Source of the DNA: Bolinopsis microptera
Taxonomy: Eukaryota > Ctenophora > Tentaculata > Lobata > Bolinopsidae
Assembly: GCF_026151205.1 (NCBI RefSeq)
Contig: NC_087073.1
Coordinates: forward strand, 12,679,578 to 12,743,577
Length of the DNA: 64,000 nt
Direction of reading: 5' to 3'
The position numbers and the translations under genes were made by a program. Below are positions 23,301 through 33,215 of the stretch, piece by piece. How positions within the stretch are numbered: position 1 is the stretch's first letter; each line of letters opens with the position of its first letter. Below the pieces are notes generated by a model. It saw only the letters and a program-made list of their open reading frames with translations. It did no database searches and was not told the DNA's origin.

Positions 23301-26300
23301 ATTGTAAAGCGAGCATTGAGTATTGCCTAATGGAGTTGACGTCGCTTACTTCTCATAAAACTATTAAGCCTCTATTAAGCCTCTATTAAGCTTCTATTGC
23401 CTATACTGCCTATTGTAGGGCTTGACCGAAAGTAGGATCACGAGGCAGTAAAACCAATGTCACGTGAAAGTAAGAATATGAGAGAATATATTTGCAAATG
23501 CTGCATAAACCCAGACACATGTATTCATCTTAAGTGATATGCATACCTATGAATCAAAGGACGCGTTTACTCCTTGACCCAGATTTGCAGTTCGAGGCTC
23601 GAGCAATAATTAAGCTAAAAATCCCGTTATAGTAAATTTCTTTGACCACTCAGACAGGAGTAATTTTCCCTGCTGCTACTTAAACTTTGACATGCGTTTA
23701 GACTTTCAGTTTCAATTGTCCTCGATTTGGCTCTTAAATCACGTCTCAATAGAGGGCAGCGCAATTTTTACCGTACATTGCACTATGATAATTTACTGGG
23801 CGGCGCTCAGCCTGTCATTCCGCCCAATCTCTATGTTTATGAACATATTATAGCCTGGGGTCCCCACTCCCCAGGTAATATTATAATATGTTCTGACTTA
23901 TGAGACATCCTTATGCGGATCAAACATATCTTGGATGCGCATAAGGATGCGCATAAGGATGCGCCAACATAAAGTAATACATAACCCATAAATCTCCTAA
24001 TCCTGTCTTCTGAGATCTCTCAATTATGGAAATTCAGATCTTTATCTTCTCTCGCACCTCTTTATCATTGTTCAGTTTAAATCTGTGCCATATTTAGAGG
24101 CACTCATTGTTACAGCGTCCTTTCATTTCGTCGTTTCGCTTTATATAGTTCCATATTTTGTCTATTATATAAGTTATTATTTAGAGACTCTCCAATTTGT
24201 AAATTTCCGTTCGTTGCAATTTTCAGTATCTTCTTTCACACGCAGATTTAATTGTGCAGATTCACTCTGTGCCATCTTAAGAGGCACTCATTCTCACAGC
24301 GTCCTTTCATTTCATACATTCTTTTGATCCATTTCCATCTTAGTCTAATAGGCTATACAAGTTTTCATTTAATCCATTCGCCGTATAGCTCACCTTCTAG
24401 CACCAGTCCACTTTAGTTATATCGCGGAACATCCTTATTTCATCCCTAGTTCACACTTCACAGGTTCATGTTCACCGTAACAGAGCACCAGAGCCTATAA
24501 TTATGTTCTACTAAAACTGGATACCGGCCAAATTGCCAGCCAATTATGTTCACTTCGCTTGTTTAACTGCCTCCATTATTTTTCAGTTCACCTTATCAAC
24601 TTATCCAACTTTTAACCTGCCACACGACACGATCATAGCGTATAGTTTTATAATAGGAAAGTTTATTTATCAACATTTACCTCCAGATTTCCTGTGGTCC
24701 GAAAAATTCATTCATAAAGCACTTCTCTAATTACCTATCAAGGAGAACTAATTCATCATGTACCCAGCACCACGGCAATTACACCTCAACACTTGCACAG
24801 TTAAGCCACATTTTAGCCACTTTCCTATCATCTAATTCGATTGGGCGACATCTGTCCGACAGCGACATCTGTCCGACAGCCGAATTGGGGATTTCGGACA
24901 GATGTCGCTGTCGGACAGGAGTCGTTTTTGGCGACATCTGTCCGAATTTCGGATCATATTGTAATTTCGGTTCACATTCGTATTTCACAAGCTCACGGGT
25001 AATCTCGTGACGTTGCTCCCATTGTTCGAATGCTGATGTGATGCATTGAGATCTGATCCATCGATACGTGGTTGACTATTTGAGGACAGGATTGTGCTAG
25101 CCGTACACTGTCGATCACATCACAGGACACAGCCTACATGAGTACATATAGGACAGCGGCCATATGGAGATCAGTTATCGCAATCCACAAAATCAACCAA
25201 TCTTCAGTAAACAGACCCAGATCTGCAGCAAACAGACCCTAGAGATCTGGAAACGCTATCCATTCCTGCAAACTACATCATCTCTACCGACAACAGTCCA
25301 ATGATGCTCTGGGACTCTGGAGTTTGGATGGGACGAACTGACTCGTCGATCTTTCCTCTGGGGGACTCCTAAGAACGCAGATCATATGGCGGACGCGGAG
25401 CATTGGGTAGTCGACTGTACCTTCAAATCCGCACCTAAATTCTTCCATCAGCTCTTCACAGTCCACGGACTGTTCCCTGATGGCTGGCACCTCCCCCTCT
25501 TCTATAGACTGATTATTCCTGGAAAATCGACGACCCTCTACCGCAACATGTTCGAGGAGATAAACACCTGGGCTTCTTGGGCCTTGGGGCTACCAACCAC
25601 AATCCATCCTCATGGACTACGAGCTCGCCATTCACAACGCAGTTTCCTCATGCCTGCCTGCCTAGTTTGGCCAAAAATAAACTAGTAGTAAACTATGGCT
25701 CAGATCATATCTCAAATTGGCAATGTTACGTATACAAATTTGCAAGTAACAGTTCAGATCATGTCTCTAATTGGAAATGTGTCGTATTGAAATCAGATCA
25801 CAATTTATCCATAATTTTCTTTTCACCTTATCAACTTATTCAACCTTTAAGTTTTACAGAACTCTAAATGCTTAATGAACACACTTGTAGGTACCACCCG
25901 TATTCACACTCAGAACTGAGTTTAGTCATTTTCCGATACGAGATTGGAGATATAAACAAACATACAAACAAGTTATTATTTAATCCGTTTTCCCGTACAC
26001 CACACCATCTACTCATCTAGAAACAGTTCACTGTTAGTTCATTCTCGGACTGCCCTTTTTTTCACTCCCAGTTCACAGTTTCATGGCACCACGCCTCTAC
26101 ATTGAACTTTCTTTAAGCGTGATCTTCTTTAATCCACATTTACCTCGAGGAGACTTAATTAATTTTGTAGCATATTACTCCTCCACATCTATTGATTAAA
26201 ATATATTATATTTAAGTATTCTTGCTCGTCTTCCATTCCACCTTCAGTCCTTACCTGCACATGTTTACTTCTTTCTCAAGGAGAATTAAGTCATTAGAAA

Positions 26301-29300
26301 GCACTAATTTAGAAAGCACTAAGCACCAGTGACCACCACACAGTCCACTCTTTGATTGTTAAGGTTTGTTTACACTGCACCACTACTATTTCACCTTATC
26401 ACTCGCGTGCTTTCTTCCTACTCACCGTGAGTAGTACTCGAGTCTTTCATTTCTATTCAAATCGTTTGAAAATTTCATTGACGTTACCTCATGTTCTCCT
26501 TTCTATACTTGTTTTTATGCTTTACCTATGTAATATGTATAATTTATTTCTCATTAGTTCATGTTAAAACTTCCTCGCTTGCACCTTTCTACCCAGAGTT
26601 ACGCCTTTTCTCCACACCACGTTTCATACTTATTCACAAATTACTCCTTTGTCGTATTTCAATTTAGATGGATGAATGTTACGAAGGACATTTATTCCTA
26701 TAAAACACGGCCAATCCCAGCATTCCCCATGACCACCAAGCTCGGTCAGTGTACCATTTCATAACAATACTGTAAACTTCGGGTGTTTACAATTTATCGT
26801 TATTCGTTATGTAGCATTAAATAAAGGAAAATGAAGACCTTATTAATATTATAGTCTTCCGTAAGGGCTACGATACGATCACCTTCGGATTGCATGCTGC
26901 ATGCCTATATAGGTTTTCCACCATGTCGAGGCGGATAATTACCCGGGTGCAGGATACCACCTGCTCCGCGATGGTATCTAATACAGAATACTACTACTAC
27001 TTTGGCAGATCGGTTCTTACATAACAAAGGCCTTTTGTTACAAAGGGACGTCTAGAGTGCTATCAAAGGATGGTCTTGGTTAATAGAAAATGCTTTCTAT
27101 CTCTACTAATCTAGTACTTGTAGTACGTGTTATAGAACAGGTAGTATACTATAACACGTGCTAAATCTACATGTACTAATACATACATGTATTAATACAT
27201 ATATATATATATATATTATGTATTATGTATTATGTAGTACATAGGGGATTCTTGGTCACAAATTTGACATCGGCTCATTGTTATGTCTATTACAGCAAAC
27301 TGATTGTGTCATATTTTAATGTTGGTATAATAACATCTGATAACTTAAGCAGGTAAAAAATTAGAATTTACCCTTCATTTTACCATGAAATAGTTCGATA
27401 ACTAGCATTCTAATAATTTGATTGGGTTCCTCCCATCCTCTAATACCATTTTGTTTATTCTAGTGACTCTCTCCAGATAATTCTAAATACACGAAGTATA
27501 CCCGACCAGCGAGTTATAACAATAATAATATCTAAGGTCAATTTAGTGGCGATAAGGTAACACCTATATTTACTATAATTCTCATCAGATGGTGTGGGTG
27601 GTGGGGGTATTGGAGGGGCTTCACCACTACGTCACTCTAATTCTGTGATTGTGAACCTTAGAGATATTAAGATAAAGGGAGACCCATGGTGAGGGTGCAG
27701 TCTTAACGTTTTATCAGTTTCAAATGTGATTTAAAGATTTGGTCCATCCGTGATCACTGATCAGATATCTCAACATGTTTTGTTTACTTTCCCCAGCGAT
27801 CTAATCTCGTCTATTAGAGCTGTAATGTTAAAGCTAAAAGAATAGCAAATGGTATTGCTTTGCTCCAACCCCTGGCCTACAAAATAATCTCTTACTGAGC
27901 AATTTGATTACCGGATGGACCATATTACAACAACTGTTTACAGCGAGATCCCATCATATCGTTATTTTAATCCTATATCCTCTAATATAATAAAAGATTG
28001 CCACCATTGAATAAAGCACTGGCCGGACCATGGATTGATGAGTCTGTGAGGGGAGGTTAGGACAGTAGGTTATCCCACTAAAGTCTAAACATTGCAGTAG
28101 CTATTTCATTTTGATATGTGGAGCTCCTCTATTTCTAATTAATTCGCAAAACTTGCACCATAACGCCAGCGCAGACTGCAACTGATGGGCCGAGTTTTTC
28201 AAGATCATAGGCTGTTGGGTTATGTTTCGCTCTTCAAGCAATTTGTGCTCGGAGAAACTTCCGATTAACGAATTAATCTAAGCGGGCCATGGGGAACTTT
28301 TTTGTTTTGTTGGCTGCTCAATTAGTCATGGCTGAACTCCATATGCAGATAGTTAATCTAATATTAAACCCAAGCCAGTCTTAATACTAATAGACTGTTG
28401 CATCTGAGATGGACAATGTACCACTTTGTGACATACCAGTTTCCGCCTAATTGCACCCTGAATTATCTCGAACACACCCTGAAGAAACCTAAAATGCCCT
28501 AAAATTACCTGAAAACGGATCGTAGTCAGGATGACTGAGCTGAGAATCATTTCTGACCAAAGTTATGGCATTGCTTTCATCTGAACCGCCCTGCTGCTTG
28601 CCTTTCTTTTTCTTTTTATCTTTGGACGTTGAGCTGTTGGAGGAGCTCGACTTGGAGCTGATCGAGTTTGGCTCCTGAAACAATATAAGTAGTTACAGCA
28701 CTGGGGCTTATTAAGTTTTCGGAGCCATTAATTAGGGCTGTTGTGATTAACAAATTACTATCTGTCAATTGACAATGATAGCAAACAAAGAAATGAATAT
28801 TCTAATTACTTTTTTCTACTACTAAAGGGCTATGTAATTAGGTTATTAGGCTCAATTTTGTAGTTATATAAATATAACTCGGGTAATGCTACGTTGCTAG
28901 AGAGATAGATAACAATGAATATTACTATGACGGTGAGATTGTTTGACAGTTTAGGGGCGACCCGCAGTCGGAGTAATAGACTGAAAGTAATCGCTACTAT
29001 ATATACTATATTATATATGCTATATTATATCTATATGTATATTATATCGCTACCACTTACTTACTACTACTATATATACTATATCTACTATACTATATAT
29101 ACTATATCGCTACCACTTAATTTATTTCTTAACGGCGCCGTTAACCGTACGGCAAATCTTATACGAGAGAATATATTATTAGTTATCCATATACTTGATG
29201 CGTTTCGGTAATTCCTGAGACTTTTATATGCTTTATTAGTTATTACTTTATTATTTATATACTGTTTTTACCTCAGTTTGGTAGAGATGCAGCATAACGC

Positions 29301-32300
29301 GAAAAAATAAAGGAATTGTTCCGGCTATGTTATGCCTTGGTTTTATAAGTTTACAGAACATTTGAGAGTTATTGTTCTGTTGAAAGGATACCGATATATT
29401 GCATTTTATTGGAGCCTTGAAAGGTGTTTAAGTAGGGGGTGCCTAGCAGTAAGTGGTTGAGGCATAATATTATAATAATATTATGTCGGTCGGTGGGTTT
29501 ATTCTGACTCTAATATTCAGTAGTGTATTGCACCAAGTGGGTAGTCTCTGATAACATTTTATGGATATTTTTGGCACTAAGTGGTTTTTTGCCTGGAAAT
29601 ATGGTTATAGATTTGGAGAAAACCGACCTTTCTCCAGCTTAAATAGAATGAATAATATTTTACCTTAACATTTTTTATTTTGCTGTGTTTTATCGTGCGA
29701 TAGAAGGGTTGGAGTTAACATGGGGCAGAAAATTGTTCACGTTGCCTTATTCAACTATTCATAAAAGACAAAACTAATCATAAAAGACAAAACAAATGAC
29801 ACAATGTTGCACATTAAAGTGAAAACATGACATTTTAGGAGGCGGTTACCCGTAAAAATCCTACGGAAGGGGGTGGGTCCAATGAAAATTTTGAAAAAAA
29901 CCCACTTATATACCCACTTATATATCCACTTTTATAGTGCAGCACTAACTGGTAGGGGGTGGTGGGAAAATTCCAAATACCAGTTAGTGAGCATATTCTC
30001 CCACTACTTACTGCTGGGCACCCCCCCCCCCCCGGTTTAATTAAGTCTAATTAAGCCAACATTTGAGCAATGTGCATACCGATACTGCCCTTTCATAACC
30101 TTTCGAAAGGTACAGAGAAAAATGCCACCTAATCCCCCCACCCCCCTCCCCCCCCCCCATTTAATATTTACTGCTCTGACGTATTTATAGACCACATGTG
30201 TAATTGGAGCTAAAGTGGTGGAACTTTGCTGGTCCATTATCCTCTCCGAACAAGTATTATTCACTGAAATTGGTGTGTTCCAGAGTTCCGAGATATCAAT
30301 GGTACCCAAATTTAATATAACAACAGGGTCCATTTTGTTTGCAGTTATATTTATTGTACATTTACTAATTATGGTAGTCGTGAACTTCAAGGTGTAAACA
30401 CAACATAGAGTTGCTCGCCTTCAGAAGTAACTCAGCATTATATTTCTAAAAGATAAAAGAGGAAATCAGGTCCTCAGTAACCGGGTTGCCAATTACTGGA
30501 ACAAAGTACCAAGTTCGGTTAAAGAAGCCAGTTCAGTAGACGCATTCAAAGCTCGACTTCAATGTTATAAAAATGAACTGATAGCGAGTGGAGCATCGTC
30601 AAAGGGTCACTTCTGGGATCTCAGCGAAACCTTGATGTCAAAAATAAATACATGTGAGCATGATTCATATGCATATTTCATGTCTAATAACCCATTGATT
30701 GCTAAATACCGAGGAATCAATGTATCTTGATTGTTAAATTCAGAACTACATGTTAACGTCCTTAAAATAATTAATCATTACATGTTCCGATAGGAACATT
30801 TTTCTTTTTGAAAATATTGTGCGAACTGCAATAGCGTAGAGTGCAGTTGGGTTTCAAGTTTTGTCGAGATGGCTATGTGGCCATAATCCTATTATTATTA
30901 TTATTATTATTTGTTTAACTTACCATTCGAATATTTATCATGCTTTAATCTTAAAGTTATCATAATTGTATCGAATTTCTTTTATGACGAACATATTTTA
31001 GAGGGTCATTGTAGGACACGCCTAAAACGATATTTTGTATTCATTGTATGAAAAGCACCAATTTCAACGGTTAAAAGTTGTTTTGATCCGAGATTTTAAA
31101 TAGTCTAGACCTTGTAGATGCTGCTAATGAGAATCGAATCCAATTTTTTGATCAGGCAGCAATGATTGGTTTATAAATTTCGTACCGTCGCCTGTCGAGT
31201 TGGTCTGTGGTAATGTAGTAAACAGAATTTATAATGGTAATTTTGCAACAGTGTCCTCAGGATACTGTCCTCAGTACGGTAAAATTGATTTTTGTTTAAT
31301 TTCTATTTCTCAACGTTTTATGCCTGAATTTTGACCGTTTAACATTTAATTTAGCCCACGTAACGCCGAATCCTTACCGCAAGTAAGGACGTGGCTAAAC
31401 ATGAGCAATAGTAATTTTGCTGAAGCTTATGACTGAGTAAACCCATTTTAGATTTAGATGTGATCTTGGACCGTGTTTATATTGAGGGTTGTAACTTTTA
31501 ATGGTAACATCTCTTACCCTTAGACGATTTGGATGAACAGCTCAATTCCCACCAGAGATAATAAGGAAGATGTAACTTCACCATTTCTTTAACCTAAATC
31601 TTTAACCTGACATACTTTGGACGAACACAGACCACCAAGTGGTAGTGAAAGGTTTCAGTGCTTGTTAATTAAGAGTGCAAGGAATTATGAAATTAGAGGC
31701 TACCGGCTTAAAACTACTTAGCTCTCTCTTGTCGCTTAATCTGGAAACGTTGTGGAACCAGAAGATTGCTTAACGATCTTTAAAATTGTAAATCAGACTA
31801 GTTTAAAGAAGTCCACTTTTACGCCGGTATCACACCTTGTCTATGTGGGTTGTTCCACGCTACACTCACTACCGTAACACTATCAAAATTAACCGCACCA
31901 AAACAAGAGTTAGGTTTTTAGCTGATGTAGTGATGTCTGTAACTGACGGTTAACTGATATTTGGAACGATGTAGCGATAATTTGGATAATACTGGCTTAT
32001 AAATAATGTTTTTCCGGTGTAAATTATGAACAAAAATGGCGATAGCGCCGCCAGCCTAATCGTAACTAGCCGAGTCGATGGATAGAATTCTGGATGTCTA
32101 GCTTTTGTGAGTTGAAATACTTTGGAATGGAATTTCCTCCTTAGTATTACAGTACTACTGTTCAGCTGTATTACTTTCGATCATCAATCAAGTAACAGTC
32201 AGCACTGTGATGGTATTGATAATATTCATACAGAGCTATACTTCACCCTTTTTAGGACTCTTTGCGAGGACAACCTTGCGAGTGACACGATGTAACTACT

Positions 32301-33215
32301 CGTTCAACTCTGCGTTATGGTCGGTAAATGTACTACTACTATAGTTCGTTACCCGCACTAAAGTCTTAAAGTTCGACCCAGTTCGACGATCCCTTATATT
32401 ACACTCTCTTGAATTTCCCCTTCTACCTAAAAACATCTGTCTGTGAAGTGTATTTAGAAAATCCCTGCACGACATGTGTCTAAAATGACACAATTGAGTG
32501 AGCCAACTGGATGAATCTTCAGACGGGATGATGTATTACGATACCCTCATTATATCAAATGACCCGACTAATGACTATTTATATGACTGGCGCTTAAACT
32601 TTTTATCGATTTTCAGGAGAGCTTATCTAGTTTTACTGCAATTACAATATTCAATATATATCAAATGACCTCAGCATGACTATTTAGTATTTACCAACGG
32701 CTAAACTTTTTGGTTTGCCAGGAGAGCTGTTCTAGCTTTATTGTTATTACAACTGGGCCCTTGTTACTTCTCAGCATCATCAAGTTCACAGCTATGACTG
32801 GTACGTGAAGCACGTGATCGTAATAAACCACGTGCAACGTGTAATAAACCACGTGCAAGGTGTATCTCGCACTCAGCAATGATACACGTGACACGGAACT
32901 CCTGTGAAACCAGCTGCAGACCCAATCCCATCAAAATTCGATATTTTGAGATGGGCTGTCTCGCTCATACCACCGGCATATCAGCTATCAAAGTGGAATT
33001 TATAACAAATCTACCTTATAATCCATATAAACAGACAGTGTACAATTGTAACACAATCCAACTAGTAATGTAGAGTATACTAAGCTGTGTAATCATTGGC
33101 ACTACACCTGCTTTTTTGTCTGCTGTATGATCTGCGCTGTACTTTCCTGCCACAGCTCTGCCTTCGTTTTCTTTTTTTCTTTCTTCTTCGTACTACCGAA
33201 TCCAAACTTGACCAT
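8087..33215 (-). CDS. Five-exon gene for a charged, low-complexity protein
   Basis: Exons on the minus strand: 33215-33108, 28674-28509, 19692-19529, 17221-17060 and 8338-8087. All have GT donors and AG acceptors, and the phases agree (0, 1, 0, 0), giving 852 coding bases and 283 residues. The start at 33215 has an in-frame TAG 24 bases upstream. The protein opens MVKFGFG, then lysine-rich and serine-rich blocks (residues 10-70). A Tyr/Pro/Glu region follows (about 85-170), then a basic Arg/Lys/Ser stretch (about 182-200) and a final region that could form an amphipathic helix (about 240-275) ending in a Phe/Cys/Trp patch. No signal peptide or membrane span is seen. Most of it is probably disordered and could be phosphorylated. 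I do not recognise it. The introns are 2.3-8.8 kb and full of transposons. Confidence 0.75.
9183..12128. mobile_element. 2.9 kb element with poly-G/poly-C inverted ends
   Basis: It begins with nine G then TCCAACCCGAT, and ends with ATCGGGTTGGA then thirteen C: terminal inverted repeats with homopolymer tips. A subterminal 31 bp word centred on TTTGGCCTCATCAACCCTC lies in direct orientation near both ends (9225 and 12075). Flanking CCTTTT (9177-9182 and 12127-12132) may be a 6 bp target duplication. No transposase is visible; the interior is dominated by the purine tract at 9864-11552. It sits in intron 4 of the five-exon gene. Confidence 0.65.
9864..11552 (+). repeat. 1.7 kb GGA-rich purine minisatellite
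   Basis: The plus strand is almost only G and A, built from variable GAGGAGGAGGACTGAG units. The few pyrimidines occur nearly always as the CT of GGACTGAGG. No consistent protein frame; short glutamate/glycine-rich open frames are by-products. Confidence 0.9.
12129..13189. other. Intronic stretch without features
   Basis: AT-rich intron 4 sequence; I see no gene or clear repeat in it. Confidence 0.4.
13190..13314. mobile_element. TA-flanked MITE, copy 1
   Basis: 125 bp with ends TACCTTACTCGGG and CCCGAGTAAGGTA. The TA at each end would be the target duplication, as in Tc1/mariner-type elements. The inner arms also pair in part (GACCGGGATAA with TTAACCGGTC-like words). It is related to 18421-18536. 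Confidence 0.75.
13620..13690. repeat. Short tandem repeat of GGTTACTATCAT
   Basis: About four imperfect units alternating GGTTACTATCATGGTT and ACCATGGTTACTATC. Confidence 0.6.
13950..14190. mobile_element. TTAA-flanked palindromic MITE, piggyBac-like
   Basis: 241 bp, nearly a full-length inverted repeat (arms of about 110 bp around 14070) beginning TTAACCCATTAGGGACG and ending with its complement. TTAA at both tips, with CCC next to it, fits the piggyBac target and end pattern, but no transposase supports the assignment. Confidence 0.7.
14191..15209. other. Intronic stretch without features
   Basis: No gene, RNA or repeat that I can support. It is part of intron 4. Confidence 0.35.
15210..16617. 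mobile_element. 1.4 kb TTAA foldback element
   Basis: Long inverted repeat with arms of about 650 bp, starting TTAAGGGGACATACACC and ending with its complement, and TTAA at each tip. The arms differ by scattered substitutions. Each arm carries the same 72-codon open frame (15670-15452 minus and 16157-16375 plus, both MREILFQKVGYDHQ...), which mirrors the palindrome and is probably not a gene. It shares tip sequence with the element at 21846-22984. Confidence 0.75.
16952..17043. mobile_element. 92 bp MITE beside exon 4
   Basis: Terminal inverted repeats ACCTTATCGGACTT and AAGTCCGATAAGGT, with inner pairing GGACATTAA and TTAATGTC. It shares the core GAACGGACATTAAAATGAAC and the right end with 58300-58412. 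A further partial copy lies at about 16870-16900. Confidence 0.6.
17060..17221 (-). CDS. Exon 4 of the five-exon gene
   Basis: 54 whole codons between acceptor TTCTGCTCAG and donor GTATTG. The sequence moves from acidic (ESEQREEPGNES) to a Ser/Asp/Glu run and then strongly basic (ERKRKSKSRNKSKKK). The donor is only 17 bp from a MITE at 16952-17043. Confidence 0.75.
18421..18536. mobile_element. TA-flanked MITE, copy 2
   Basis: 116 bp with ends TACCTTACTCGGGAA and TTCCCGAGTAAGGTA. It shares GGGATAAAGTGGTGGGTTT with the copy at 13190. It lies in intron 3 of the five-exon gene. Confidence 0.75.
18780..19010 (+). CDS. Possible secreted peptide precursor
   Basis: 76-residue open frame from the ATG at 18780 to TAG. 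Residues 1-20 (MKCCIFLVVVLTVFCGLGG then A) look like a signal peptide: a short polar start, a hydrophobic core and small residues at a likely cleavage site. Four dibasic sites follow (RR at 27-28; KR at 36-37, 49-50 and 64-65). They would release peptides such as CHGEFHGAMLE and SLGDVAELSALL and a Cys-started tail. This layout is typical of neuropeptide or toxin-like precursors. An upstream in-frame ATG at 18699 would add 27 residues and bury the signal. It lies in intron 3 of the five-exon gene, on the opposite strand. No nearby AATAAA was found and no family is recognised, so a chance frame remains possible. Confidence 0.4.
   Translation: MKCCIFLVVVLTVFCGLGGAEESLERRNQNSELVKRCHGEFHGAMLEKRSLGDVAELSALLKRCIIGGSRSSGELE
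19529..19692 (-). CDS. Exon 3 of the five-exon gene
   Basis: Two bases plus 54 codons between acceptor TTTCTCCAG and donor GTTAGT. It encodes DEYIPATKRRSQF, then a Pro/Glu/Tyr-rich part (EEPPEYLNYDNFY). Plus-strand open frames here are shadows of this exon. Confidence 0.75.
19700..21845. other. Intronic stretch, mostly featureless
   Basis: AT-rich intron 2 sequence. Minus-strand 21000-20815 reads as a fairly coding-like, slightly broken frame with Trp/Cys residues and may be an old repeat fragment. I could not assign it. Confidence 0.3.
21846..22984. mobile_element. 1.1 kb TTAA foldback element
   Basis: Inverted repeat with arms of about 470 bp. Tips are TTAAGGGGGCAAACACC and the complement GGTGTATGCCCCCTTAA, with TTAA at each end. 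The arms pair from 21870 to about 22270 and from 22550 to 22945. A smaller hairpin lies near the centre (AAATCACATTTTCTCCC-type words at 22275-22325). No open frame of note. Confidence 0.75.
23797..23873 (-). mobile_element. Family 6 hairpin element, inverted copy
   Basis: It begins TTACTGGGCGGCGCTCAGCC and ends GGGGTCCCCACTCCCCAGG, matching the complement of the family 6 element at 6434-6639. No clean 9 bp duplication is seen. Confidence 0.5.
24072..24313 (+). repeat. Direct repeat pair of about 57 bp
   Basis: 24072-24129 and 24256-24313 share CTGTGCCAT, GAGGCACTCATT and CACAGCGTCCTTTCATTTC in order. Confidence 0.7.
24843..24950. repeat. Clustered GCGACATCTGTCCGA repeats
   Basis: The 15-mer lies at 24845, 24862 and 24931, with its complement at 24894, making a small palindromic cluster just upstream of the Mutator-like transposase remnant. 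Confidence 0.7.
25305..25690 (+). pseudogene. Broken Mutator-like (MULE) transposase
   Basis: The frame from 25305 reads through WGTPKNADHMADAEHWVVD, then CTFKSAP and FHQLFTVHG, a good match to the MULE transposase core (consensus W-x-x-D-G-T-F-K-x-A-P). The Asp of that word is the expected first catalytic acidic residue. Homology then jumps to another frame (MDYELAIHNAVSSCLPA, which holds the expected second Asp, followed by a stop near 25668), so there is a frameshift and a nonsense codon. Only about 120 residues of an expected 400 or more remain. It lies in intron 2 of the five-exon gene. A dead DNA transposon. Confidence 0.7.
26865..27000 (-). mobile_element. Possible LINE 3' tail
   Basis: Read on the minus strand, GCGGAGCAGGTGGTATCCTG and surrounding sequence, next to a short GTA microsatellite (26988-27000), look like the 3' end of a LINE. 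Weak evidence only. Confidence 0.25.
27170..27240. repeat. AT-rich simple repeat
   Basis: TACATGTATTAATACATATATATATATAT-type sequence followed by TTATGTA units. Confidence 0.7.
28509..28674 (-). CDS. Exon 2 of the five-exon gene
   Basis: 55 codons plus one base between acceptor TTGTTTCAG and donor GTAATTTT. It encodes EPNSISSKSSSS, a KDKKKKKGK basic run and, near its end, HPDYDPFS. The left-over base G joins CG of exon 3 to make an Ala codon. Confidence 0.75.
28985..29112. repeat. ACTATATAT-type low-complexity repeat
   Basis: Repeated TATACTATATC and CGCTACCACTTA words; the latter occurs twice about 70 bp apart. A plus-strand open frame of Tyr/Ile runs across it is an artefact. Confidence 0.7.
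29435..30033. mobile_element. Small element with poly-G/poly-C inverted ends
   Basis: Begins GGGGGTGCCTAGCAGTAAGT, ends with the complement (ACTTACTGCTGGGCA then thirteen C). Flanks TTTAAGTA and, two bases off, TTTAATTA may be a worn 8 bp duplication. A smaller hairpin (CTAACTGGTA to TACCAGTTAG) lies near its right end. It lies in intron 1 of the five-exon gene. Confidence 0.6.
30455..30911 (+). mobile_element. LINE remnant, C-terminus and microsatellite tail
   Basis: 30455-30730 encodes 91 residues with VANYWNKVPSSVKEASSVDA and FKARL. This is the familiar ending of LINE ORF2 ('W-N-x-L/V-P-x-x-V-x-x-A-x-S-x-x-x-F-K-x-R-L'). A 3' tail follows, ending in TTA repeats at about 30890-30911, as in CR1/L2-like LINEs. 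The copy is 5'-truncated. Confidence 0.75.
30912..33107. other. Intron 1 remainder
   Basis: No gene that I can support. A 21 bp direct repeat containing AATAAACCACGTGCAA occurs at about 32820 and 32841. A minus-strand 65-codon frame at 32493-32296 has plausible composition but no supporting signals. Confidence 0.35.
33108..33215 (-). CDS. Exon 1 of the five-exon gene
   Basis: 36 whole codons, MVKFGFG to QQTKKQ, ending CAG before donor GTGTAG (phase 0). It contains an AAG/AAA-rich run of lysines and the word TKAELW, which has a counterpart (TKGELF) in the protein encoded at 35607-36593. Confidence 0.75.

Noticed and set aside
28915-29211. 98-codon Tyr/Ile-rich ORF
   Set aside because: It runs through ACTATATAT simple repeats and has no start, splice or domain support.
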